A DNA stretch of 19,215 nt from an uncultured Desulfobulbaceae bacterium (GTDB taxonomy: Bacteria; Desulfobacterota; Desulfobulbia; Desulfobulbales; Desulfobulbaceae): the NCBI GenBank assembly GCA_945787305.1, contig CALZIH010000025.1:1-19215 (forward strand), read 5' to 3'. The notes beneath the pieces are model-generated. The model was not told the origin of the DNA. It did no database searches and saw only the letters and a list, made by a program, of their open reading frames with translations. Both the position numbers and the translations under genes were made by a program. Positions 12,610-19,215 of this stretch are shown piece by piece; positions within the stretch are counted from its first letter, which is position 1; every line of letters starts with the position of its first letter.

Positions 12610-14109
12610 ATGGCTATCAGAAAAGATGCAAATACACTGAGTAGCGCTGAACGAGCAGAGTTCGTCAATGCCGTTAAGATTCTTAAATCAACCGGTATTT
12701 ATGACCAATTTGTTCTCCGTCACGCTAATGCGATTATGTCTGCCATCCATCGTGCACCCGCTTTTTTACCGTGGCATAGACGTTTTATATGGGATTTTGA
12801 AAAAGAACTGCAACGGGTCTCGCAGAACCCTGATCTCGGCCTACCTTACTGGAACTGGCCTTCAGGAGGAGCAACCGCATCGATGTGGGATGCAGATTTC
12901 CTCGGAGGAAATGGCGATCCGGGAACTCAAGTCGTTACGTCCGGTCCTTTTCGATCAGGTGAGTGGACCATCGTCAACTCCAGCGGAATTCAATCCGGTC
13001 CGCTCAGAAGGGCCTTTGGCCGCGAATCCTGGGCGCCGGTGTTACCGGCACAACAGGAAATTGACGATGTTCTCAGCGTGACGCCATATGACGTTTCACC
13101 CTGGAACGCAACCAGCAGTCCCAGCTTTCGCAATCAGGTTGAGGGTTGGATTGGCCCGAACCTCCATAACCGAGGACACGGTTGGGTTGGAGGATCAATG
13201 CTGCCCATGACCTCACCAAATGATCCGGTATTTTTTATGCACCATTGTATGGTCGACAAATTATGGTATGAATGGCAATTGCGGTTTCCCAACCAGGGAT
13301 ATCTGCCGATGAACGGAGGTCCATTCGGGCAGAATCTAACCGACCCTATGAACAACACGCCTTCCACCCCCATAGGACCGCGTCCAATTGATGTTCTCGA
13401 CAGTACCGCACTTGGAATCGAGTATGATCAACTGCTACCGGGAACGCCTCCCCCCATTACCGATCAAGATGAGTCTGGTATCCTTATAGTTGCTGATGGA
13501 AGTATGAACGATGGAAACATCAGTGTACCCGGAGAAGTTGATCTGTTTCGTTTCGACATATCGGCTTTCGGCCAATACACCATTGAAACCGCCGGGCCGT
13601 CTGATACGTTTATAACCCTTTACGGGCCCGATGATTCTGCGTTGGAGTTGACATCTGATGACGATGGCGGACAGAATTTAAATTCCCGTATTGTCATGAC
13701 CCTTTCCTCCGGCACCTATTACCTACGTCTGCGATTGTTCAGCCCGAATACTACCGGGAGCTACGCAATTCAGGTGCAGGAATCGGGTACGGCAGGCGTC
13801 CCCCAACTGATTGTAGGCGGTCCACCCCTTAATGCCGCAATTTCCGCCCAGAGCGAAAGTGATCTTTACCAATTCGATATAGTTAATCAGGGCACATATA
13901 CCATTGAAACGGAAGGCACAACAGACACATTCCTCACTCTTTTTGGACCAAACAGCCAAACGACTGAAATTTCCAGAGACGATGACAGTGGTATTGGGCG
14001 AAATTCGTTAATCCGAATGGAGCTGGCACCAGGAGTATATTTTGCGGCAATTCGCCATTTCTCTGCTTTCGGTACCGGGCCATACAGCATTAGGGTAAGC
14101 AGTGGATGA
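12610..14109 (+). CDS. Tyrosinase (type-3 copper) with two PPC-like C-terminal domains, 499 aa
   Basis: Residues 1-270 are a tyrosinase catalytic domain. CuA ligands are His38 (VLRHANAI), His47 and His56 (IHRAPAFLPWHRRF). CuB ligands are His186 and His190 (LHNRGHGWVGG) and one of His211/His212 (DPVFFMHHCMVDKLWYEW). The enzyme class oxidises phenols or catechols to quinones with O2. Residues about 290-393 and 401-498 are two pre-peptidase C-terminal (PPC)-like beta domains, each with a DxFxFDIxxxGxYTIET strand, a DTFxTLxGP turn and DDDxG loops. PPC domains are usually extracellular, yet no signal peptide is present, so secretion by another route or by a partner must be considered. AAGGAG lies eight bases before the ATG. 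A tyrosinase in an apparently anaerobic lineage is unexpected and may reflect transfer. Confidence 0.93.
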   Translation: MAIRKDANTLSSAERAEFVNAVKILKSTGIYDQFVLRHANAIMSAIHRAPAFLPWHRRFIWDFEKELQRVSQNPDLGLPYWNWPSGGATASMWDADFLGGNGDPGTQVVTSGPFRSGEWTIVNSSGIQSGPLRRAFGRESWAPVLPAQQEIDDVLSVTPYDVSPWNATSSPSFRNQVEGWIGPNLHNRGHGWVGGSMLPMTSPNDPVFFMHHCMVDKLWYEWQLRFPNQGYLPMNGGPFGQNLTDPMNNTPSTPIGPRPIDVLDSTALGIEYDQLLPGTPPPITDQDESGILIVADGSMNDGNISVPGEVDLFRFDISAFGQYTIETAGPSDTFITLYGPDDSALELTSDDDGGQNLNSRIVMTLSSGTYYLRLRLFSPNTTGSYAIQVQESGTAGVPQLIVGGPPLNAAISAQSESDLYQFDIVNQGTYTIETEGTTDTFLTLFGPNSQTTEISRDDDSGIGRNSLIRMELAPGVYFAAIRHFSAFGTGPYSIRVSSG

Positions 14110-15001
14110 GAAATAACATGCCGCCTACTAAACGCAAAACATGACTCACGAGGAGGTCCATGGCTTACTGTAACATGGCTTCCTTGAAGGTCGTCTCAAT
14201 AGCTGAAATTTAGGGGCCACAATACCTTGGTGGCTTTGGATTAGGTATCGTGTTCCCGGTATTTCCACAGGAAAATACAGCTTCGACCCGGTCTTGTGGC
14301 GATTTTATAAAATAATAAACAATACAATACCAACATTTACTTAGTCGCTACCTGTCACACCACGCAGTGACGGTAGTTCCCCTTGCGATGTGACGTGTAT
14401 TTTCGTCCCTGCTGTCGATGCGATCGGCATCCCGTCTGCCAGCCAGGCAGAGAGACAAGTCAACAACGGCACTATTACTTCAATTCGCCGGTAACACCGC
14501 TCATGGGCCGTAAACAATCTGTACACTTTCCCCTTTTCCACGCCCACAATATTTACGTTTTTTTGATAATCTTTTATTCGCCGACATGATTTCCCTTGTA
14601 AGGTTATCATATAATTACGCCACCACAACAAGCAGTTAAAAGCAAAACCCTTCTACCGGCGGAATCTTTTTTGTATTTTGGCACTGATTTCGCCATATCA
14701 GAGACAAAGGCTACCTAATCCAGGCGCCTGGAATAGAGCGGGCCAACCTCGGCAGATGGCTTTTCACGGATCAGCCAGCTGACCAAGATTGGCGGGTATT
14801 TCAGCGACAGACAACAAAAGACCGCAGGGTGTCCACGCCTGGATGAAAAATAGAGCAACGGCGGCTGTAAACTTGAGAATTATTCACTCAGGCACACTCG
14901 TATTATCCCTTTCTTCAGCCTTCGCCCGGAAAGCGATTTCTATTATATTTTGATGGTGATGAATATGGAGCGAAACGATTAATAACAGGGAGGATGGATA
15001 A
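14110..15001. other. Long intergenic region (about 890 bp)
   Basis: No gene of normal length is supportable. It holds a 17-codon frame with an excellent AGGAGG (start 14160) that ends in TAG and stays open for 33 more codons. On the minus strand there is a 28-residue frame (14501-14587) with an AAGGG ribosome-binding site. A sigma-54-like site lies at 14679-14693 and a 12-bp palindrome CCAGGCGCCTGG at 14720-14731. Larger open frames, such as minus 14341-14631, lack any recognisable domain. Confidence 0.45.
14679..14693 (+). promoter_or_regulatory. Sigma-54-like promoter candidate
   Basis: TGGCAC-N5-TCGC has the GG and GC doublets 10 bases apart, with one mismatch to the -12 TTGC. It is about 310 bases before the cysteine-repeat protein gene, far for a direct promoter, so it may be fortuitous or may drive a leader RNA. 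Confidence 0.3.
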
Positions 15002-15526
15002 ATGAATAGGACATTAGGATGTGTGTTGTTGATGATGTTGTGTTGGCAAAATCCTGTTTTAGGTGCCACATTCAACAATCCTCAAGTGGAGGGATATGGG
15101 CTTGATTATTGCCGGGAATGGGCCAGCAATTGCGGTTTGCCGGCCGCACATGCTTTTTGCAGGTCGAAAGGCTTCAGCAAAGCTTCCACCTATCGCTATA
15201 CAACAGATAACCAAAAAACGAGGGTGATACATGGAGGTCAGGTATGTGACGCACCTTACTGTGATCGCATTACACAGGTAGTCTGTCAACCAAGGGCCAG
15301 GACGTTTATTAATCCCCTGGTAGGAGGGTACGGCCTTGATTATTGTCGGGAGTGGGCCAGTAATTGTGGAATGCCTGCTGCCAAAAGTTTTTGCCGATCC
15401 AAAGGATATAGCAGGGCAATTGATTTTCATTATTTAAAAGATAATCAAAAGACTAGAGTCATAAACGGAGGTCAAGTTTGCGACGCGCTCTATTGTGATC
15501 GTATCGACAAAGTGGTCTGTCAATAG
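15002..15526 (+). CDS. Secreted protein with two 74-residue six-cysteine repeats
   Basis: GGGAGG precedes the ATG, and a Sec signal peptide covers about residues 1-22 (cleavage near VLGA). The mature protein is two tandem repeats (23-96 and 101-174) joined by PRAR, identical at 56 of 74 positions. Each carries cysteines at repeat positions 15, 22, 31, 60, 65 and 73 around the conserved blocks GYGLDYCREWASNCG, FCRSKG, DNQKTRVI-GGQVCD and YCDRI. This pattern suggests a small disulfide-bonded, perhaps carbohydrate- or surface-binding domain; I do not recognise a named family. The gene is followed after 18 bases by a membrane-protein gene, forming a two-gene unit. Confidence 0.85.
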   Translation: MNRTLGCVLLMMLCWQNPVLGATFNNPQVEGYGLDYCREWASNCGLPAAHAFCRSKGFSKASTYRYTTDNQKTRVIHGGQVCDAPYCDRITQVVCQPRARTFINPLVGGYGLDYCREWASNCGMPAAKSFCRSKGYSRAIDFHYLKDNQKTRVINGGQVCDALYCDRIDKVVCQ

Positions 15527-15544
15527 CATGTTGGAGGTTAGATT

Positions 15545-16078
15545 ATGCAAGAATTTTTAAATCCAAAATCGATGTTGACCCCTGGCGGCGCAGGCGCCTT
15601 GTTAATGTTTCTTGTCAATGGGATCGCCTGTCAATTTCCCGAAATAGAGTCCCGGTACATGGCGTTAGTCATCAGTTTTCTTCTCAGCGGCATATTGATT
15701 ATTTCTGCCAAAGCGCTGCTCAAAACCAACTTCATAGAAAAGGCCCTTTATTGGGCGCTGAACTCCTGCATCATTTTTGTTGTTGGCTTTGGCTCGGCAA
15801 ATATTGCCAGTGAAATGAAGATTCCAAATAGAACCGAGGTCTCCTCTTTCTTCCTGTCCTTTGTACCTCAAGCCTATGCACAGGAACGACCACGTCAAAC
15901 TGGCCGTGATGAGGTTCATTCAGAACCGTCCAGGCAACACAACAACAGGAAGGAAGCAGAGGAAATGAGAGCTATGCGGGAAGAAAATGAACGGTTAAAA
16001 GATGAATTGAACACAAGGAGCAAACAACAAGGCCCCTCAGGCTCCCGCTCCAGCACAGGTTTCTTTAGAAAATGGTAA
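15545..16078 (+). CDS. Membrane protein with C-terminal coiled coil, 177 aa
   Basis: TTGGAGG precedes the ATG. Three hydrophobic spans are visible at about residues 16-31, 39-58 and 70-88. A linker follows that includes SFVPQAYAQ, which looks like a signal-peptidase-style Ala-x-Ala site. The C-terminal half is very polar and predicts a coiled coil (RKEAEEMRAMREENERLKDEL, about 135-155), ending in a Gly/Ser-rich tail and FFRKW. No enzymatic motif was found. It is encoded 18 bases after the cysteine-repeat secreted protein and probably works with it at the envelope, perhaps as an anchor. The family was not recognised. Confidence 0.75.
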   Translation: MQEFLNPKSMLTPGGAGALLMFLVNGIACQFPEIESRYMALVISFLLSGILIISAKALLKTNFIEKALYWALNSCIIFVVGFGSANIASEMKIPNRTEVSSFFLSFVPQAYAQERPRQTGRDEVHSEPSRQHNNRKEAEEMRAMREENERLKDELNTRSKQQGPSGSRSSTGFFRKW

Positions 16079-16086
16079 TACCCCAA

Positions 16087-16129
16087 GGTGCGCCATGTGT
16101 ACAACAGGCGCCCATCACATTGGCGCACC
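16087..16129. terminator. Strong hairpin downstream of the two-gene unit
   Basis: GGTGCGCCA-TGTG pairs with CACA-T-TGGCGCACC through 13 bp with one bulged T and a 16-base loop. There is no T run, so it is more likely a 3' end stabiliser, a Rho-dependent end or a protein site than a classic terminator. Confidence 0.5.
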
Positions 16130-16236
16130 GTTGCAATCTTTGCATGTTACCACCACTATTGATCTGCTAAAGCATCTCCAGACTACCCTTCAAAATTTAC
16201 TCCCCCGGATTTCAGTACATCAGCTTTATTCTTTTT

Positions 16237-16299
16237 CCACAAAGGATGTTTGCCTTTGTGGCGTCTAATGGGATAAAAGAGTTCAACTATGATGAACTC
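16237..16299. promoter_or_regulatory. Two perfect inverted repeats ahead of the ECF sigma gene
   Basis: CCACAAAGG-N7-CCTTTGTGG (16237-16261) and GAGTTCA-N7-TGAACTC (16279-16299) lie 29-91 bases before the sigma factor start. Each is a perfect dyad of operator size, and both could instead fold as RNA hairpins. The second merges into the dispersed 'CATAAAAAGTC' repeat. No clear -35/-10 pair was found, as expected if the sigma factor reads its own promoter. Confidence 0.45.
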
Positions 16300-16327
16300 A
16301 TAAAAAGTCCAAGCGCCGTTTGCACTG

Positions 16328-16861
16328 ATGGAAAACCACACAGACCTCGAACTCATAGACAAGGCGCTAAGCGGTGAAGCTTCATCTTTTGCAGCCCTTG
16401 CCGACCGTCATTATATGACTGTGTACAAGTTCGCCTATACATGGTGCCGGTCCAGGGAGGATGCCGAAGACATCGCCCAGGAGGTCTTTATAAAGCTTGC
16501 CAACAAACTCCATCTCTTTGATAAACGCTCGTTGTTTACCACCTGGCTCTACCGGATAACAGCCAACTGCGCCAAGGATTATATCCGCAAAAACAGTAAA
16601 TGGACGAACAATAAACGTCCCGATCCCCTTGAAAACGAATGTATTGCCTCGCCCAATCCCGGTCCGGAAAACCATGTTATTGCCAAGAACATAGTCAGGG
16701 TGATTGATACATTACCCAACGAGCTGAAGGAAGCGATGCTCCTTGTTTATGGCCAAGGCATGAGTCACAAGGAAGCAGCCCAAGTCGCCGGCTGCGCGGA
16801 AACAACGGTTTCCTGGCGTATATTCAAGGCAAAAAGAAAACTGAGGAAGGTGTTATCATGA
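16328..16861 (+). CDS. ECF-type RNA polymerase sigma factor, 177 aa
   Basis: The sigma-70 region 2 spans about residues 15-90 (FAALADRHYMTVYKFAYTW, DAEDIAQEVFIKL, TWLYRITANCAKDYIRK). Region 4 spans about 123-175 (IDTLPNELKEAML, GMSHKEAAQVAGCAETTVSWRIFKAKRKLR). Regions 1 and 3 are missing, as in all ECF sigma factors. These bind core polymerase after release from a membrane anti-sigma factor. The stop overlaps the next start as ATGA, so the VWA protein is made in step, the usual arrangement for an anti-sigma partner. The ATG has no obvious Shine-Dalgarno, but length and domain start fit. Confidence 0.93.
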   Translation: MENHTDLELIDKALSGEASSFAALADRHYMTVYKFAYTWCRSREDAEDIAQEVFIKLANKLHLFDKRSLFTTWLYRITANCAKDYIRKNSKWTNNKRPDPLENECIASPNPGPENHVIAKNIVRVIDTLPNELKEAMLLVYGQGMSHKEAAQVAGCAETTVSWRIFKAKRKLRKVLS

Positions 16862-18978
16862 AACCATCTGATAATGATATCAAAAAAGCCTTCGAGCAAA
16901 TGGATATTCCGGAGCCTTCAGGTTCGGCAAAAGACAAAGCGGTGCAGGAAGCACTGCAGGAGTTTGCAAAAAAAAATGCACGCATTGAAAAAAAATCCCA
17001 AGGATTTTTAGCGTTCATTCGTCGGATGGGTACAACCTTACAAAAAATCACTACAGTGAAAGGAGAACCCATCATGACACAACGACAATTTGCAACGGTT
17101 GGAATTCTGGTCATCGCCGTCGGCCTGGTCGTATCCATTGGTCCGCAGGTGTTACATCAATCTCAAACAACCAAGGACCTCCAGCCTCCGATAACGACAG
17201 ACAGCTCGGAAATTGAAGAGACAGCACAGGGGAAACCAGCCATTCTCACACAAAACAACGAGACAGCCGAGTCGGCAAGTCCTGTTGAACAGAGAGCCAG
17301 ACAAAATGAAAAGGACAATGTCGGCCATGTAACAAAGGCACCAGAACCGCAGAGCCGTGAGATAACCGGTGCCCGGGTTCGTAAAGAAGAAAAGCCGGCT
17401 GTCGGCTCACCATCCGCAGCGGCACCGATGGCGAAGAAGAAAATCGGTGGCAAGGCGATGATGATGGACATGAGCACCAGCAGTATTCCAGGCCGGTTGG
17501 CCATTGAAGGCGAATCGAGCATCGACGCGCCCGTACCCGGTTATTACAAAGATGAGGGCAGAGACAAGTTTACGGAAATAAAGATCAATCCCATCAAACT
17601 AGTTAAGGATGAACCGGTAAGCACCTTCTCCATCGATGTTGACACCGCCTCATACGCATTTGTCCGCAGGCAGCTGAACAACGGTGTCTTGCCGCAAAAA
17701 GACGCGGTCCGGGTCGAAGAGTTGATCAACTACTTCAATTACGATTACCAGATGCCCGAAGACCGTTCCAAACCGTTTAAACCGACGGTGGCCCTGTATC
17801 CGAGCCCCTGGAACAACAACACCAAGCTTCTTCATATCGGCATCAAGGGTTATGACAAAGTCGCATCCGTAAAACCGCGCGCAAATCTTGTTTTCCTGCT
17901 CGATGTCTCAGGGTCGATGAACAGCCCGGACAAACTGCCTTTGCTTAAAAATTCTTTTTCCATGCTGGTTGATTCCATGGACCCTGAAGATACCGTGGCA
18001 ATCGCAGTCTATGCCGGAGCTGCAGGAACAGTCCTTGAACCGACCAACGTCAAGGAGAAGGGTAAAATTCTCGCCGCCCTCAACAAATTGCAGGCGGGCG
18101 GTTCCACAGCAGGCGGTCAGGGTATCCACCTCGCCTATACCCTGGCCGAAATGAACTTTGACAAGGACGCGGTTAACCGGGTCATTCTGGCAACAGATGG
18201 TGACTTCAACGTTGGCATCGCCAACCAGAATGAGCTGCAAAGTTTTATCGAGCGAAAAAGAAAAACCGGTATATTCCTTTCCGTGCTCGGCTTTGGGCAG
18301 GGCAACTATAACGATGCACTTATGCAGGCTTTGGCCCAGAACGGCAACGGCAACGCAGCCTATATCGACAACCTCAATGAAGCACGTAAGGTCCTGGTTG
18401 ACGAAGCAGGATCAACCCTGTTCACCATTGCCAAGGACGTCAAGATTCAGATCGAATTCAACCCTGACAAGATACATGACTATCGCCTGATCGGCTATGA
18501 AACGAGGATGCTGAAGCAGGAAGACTTCAACAATGACAGGGTAGATGCCGGAGATGTCGGCTCGGGGCACAGTGTTACAGCCATCTATGAAATTACACCT
18601 TTGGAAAGCAAAGAGAAATTGATCGACGACCTGCGCTACCAGAAAGCCGCTCCCAAACAAAAGGTTACCCCCAGCAATGAGTACGCCTTTCTGAAAATAC
18701 GCTACAAGCTGCCGAAGGAAGACACCAGTAACCTGCTCACAATGCCCATTACCCAGGAGCAGGATTTTGCTTCCATCGAGAAGACACCTTTAGACATGCG
18801 GTTTGCCGCTTCAGTTGCGGCATTCGGACAGGTGCTGCGCAATGGCCCCTACACCGGGGAATTCGGTTATGACGATATAATCAGACTGGCAGAACCGGCA
18901 AGGGGCAGAGACCGGTTCGGCTACAGGTCGGAATTTGTGAACCTGGTCAGACTGGCCAAGACCGCCAGGGGTATGTAG
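16858..18978 (+). CDS. YfbK-like von Willebrand A protein with N-terminal anti-sigma-like segment, 706 aa
   Basis: Residues 1-75 are a charged cytoplasmic part in the place expected for an anti-sigma domain. One transmembrane span follows (about 78-99, TVGILVIAVGLVVSIG), then a long Pro/Glu/Lys-rich linker to about 240. The YfbK-type N-terminal block is STFSIDVDTASYAFVRR...RVEELINYF. The VWA domain has a complete MIDAS: D349-V-S-G-S (FLLDVSGSM), Thr in GGSTAGG and Asp in ATDGDFN. The C-terminal DUF3520-like part ends near VRLAKTARGM. It is coupled by ATGA to the ECF sigma gene, so it probably holds the sigma factor at the membrane and senses an envelope ligand with the metal-dependent VWA domain; this is inferred. 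An internal AAAGGAG and ATG at 17074 (Met73) could start a shorter form lacking the cytoplasmic part. Confidence 0.9.
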   Translation: MKPSDNDIKKAFEQMDIPEPSGSAKDKAVQEALQEFAKKNARIEKKSQGFLAFIRRMGTTLQKITTVKGEPIMTQRQFATVGILVIAVGLVVSIGPQVLHQSQTTKDLQPPITTDSSEIEETAQGKPAILTQNNETAESASPVEQRARQNEKDNVGHVTKAPEPQSREITGARVRKEEKPAVGSPSAAAPMAKKKIGGKAMMMDMSTSSIPGRLAIEGESSIDAPVPGYYKDEGRDKFTEIKINPIKLVKDEPVSTFSIDVDTASYAFVRRQLNNGVLPQKDAVRVEELINYFNYDYQMPEDRSKPFKPTVALYPSPWNNNTKLLHIGIKGYDKVASVKPRANLVFLLDVSGSMNSPDKLPLLKNSFSMLVDSMDPEDTVAIAVYAGAAGTVLEPTNVKEKGKILAALNKLQAGGSTAGGQGIHLAYTLAEMNFDKDAVNRVILATDGDFNVGIANQNELQSFIERKRKTGIFLSVLGFGQGNYNDALMQALAQNGNGNAAYIDNLNEARKVLVDEAGSTLFTIAKDVKIQIEFNPDKIHDYRLIGYETRMLKQEDFNNDRVDAGDVGSGHSVTAIYEITPLESKEKLIDDLRYQKAAPKQKVTPSNEYAFLKIRYKLPKEDTSNLLTMPITQEQDFASIEKTPLDMRFAASVAAFGQVLRNGPYTGEFGYDDIIRLAEPARGRDRFGYRSEFVNLVRLAKTARGM

Positions 18979-19010
18979 ACTGCAATGGCATGACTTATGA
19001 AACGATAAAA

Positions 19011-19044
19011 AAGCGTTCTGGGTTTTTGACACCCAGGAACGCTT
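19011..19044 (-). terminator. Rho-independent terminator facing leftward
   Basis: AAGCGTTCTGGGT pairs with ACCCAGGAACGCTT through 13 bp with one bulged G. The T run is on the minus strand (TTTTTTATCG after the stem), so it mainly stops leftward transcripts. It lies 33 bases after the VWA stop and may also help end that rightward transcript. Confidence 0.75.
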
Positions 19045-19215
19045 GCATGGTCTAATTCAAGAACTTGGTTGTGGTCAACATCCTGAGGGATTTTGTTTTT
19101 CGCCAAAAAACTTCGCCGGTAAAAACCATCATCGATGAAAAAACCGACCAATGCGGTTCATAATTTCACAGGGCATCTCGAATATAGTGGCTAATATTCC
19201 TCGTTGCGTACTTCT
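19045..19215. other. Right-edge sequence, possible end of a leftward gene
   Basis: The minus strand has short frames that enter from the edge. One would end at 19166 (…YIRDAL-stop) and another runs further to a TGA near 19135. Neither is long enough to identify. The leftward terminator at 19011-19044 makes a minus-strand gene beyond the window likely. Confidence 0.3.

Noticed and set aside
14341..14631. Leftward 96-residue frame in the long intergenic gap
   Set aside because: No domain, no ribosome-binding site and basic, mixed composition; likely random.
14720..14731. Palindrome CCAGGCGCCTGG as an operator
   Set aside because: A single 12-bp palindrome with no gene start nearby and no second copy is not enough.
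1..19215. CRISPR array, tRNA or rRNA genes
   Set aside because: No regularly spaced direct repeats, cloverleaf or conserved rRNA sequence was seen on either strand.

Overview
The window looks like chromosomal DNA of an anaerobic Desulfobacterota bacterium (old Deltaproteobacteria), perhaps the Desulfobulbales. This is an inference. It rests on a selenocysteine-encoding peroxiredoxin, a GEMM-type cyclic-dinucleotide riboswitch, a sigma-54-type promoter, cysteine-rich small proteins, and dispersed intergenic repeats of the 'GTAAAAAGTC' and 'GTCATCCCCGC...GGAATCCAG' type common in that phylum. No rRNA, tRNA, CRISPR array, phage gene or intact transposase was seen. Genes are short, mostly one- to three-gene units separated by long repeat-bearing gaps, as in an accessory or frequently rearranged region.

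Left part (1-3500): a 72-residue membrane peptide has its own sigma-54-like promoter and terminator. It is followed by a leftward RelE/ParE-type toxin with a Phd/YefM-type antitoxin. Next is a rightward 2-Cys peroxiredoxin gene interrupted in frame by UGA exactly at the peroxidatic cysteine, with a bacterial SECIS-like hairpin just downstream and a near-perfect PerR box upstream. I read it as a selenoprotein, not a pseudogene. A leftward ParA ATPase plus ribbon-helix-helix partner resembles a ParF/ParG partition cassette.

Middle (3300-11500): two copies of a MITE-like element with TGATTACCATC terminal inverted repeats and 8-9 bp flanking direct repeats, plus a diverged relative, lie between genes. 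Between the two clear copies are a small eight-cysteine protein, a DUF2007-like protein with a two-gene ABC-2 exporter, a lipoprotein made of three cysteine-rich repeats, a c-di-GMP-I-class (GEMM) riboswitch with an overlapping terminator ahead of a TPR protein, and a large leftward cation P-type ATPase whose membrane motifs mix P2A and MgtA-like features.

Right part (11600-19215): a secreted protein of unknown function, a 71-residue protein and a type-3 copper tyrosinase with two PPC-like C-terminal domains form a probable unit. Tyrosinase needs oxygen, which is odd if the host is an anaerobe. After a gap of about 0.9 kb comes a secreted protein with two 74-residue six-cysteine repeats, paired with a membrane/coiled-coil protein. 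Last is an ECF sigma factor translationally coupled to a YfbK-like von Willebrand A protein whose N-terminus looks like a fused anti-sigma segment. A minus-strand terminator near the right edge suggests a leftward gene just outside.

Shared themes are oxidative or envelope stress (selenoperoxiredoxin, tyrosinase, ECF/VWA) and cysteine-rich, probably metal-binding envelope proteins. The operon boundaries and the functional links between units are inferred.
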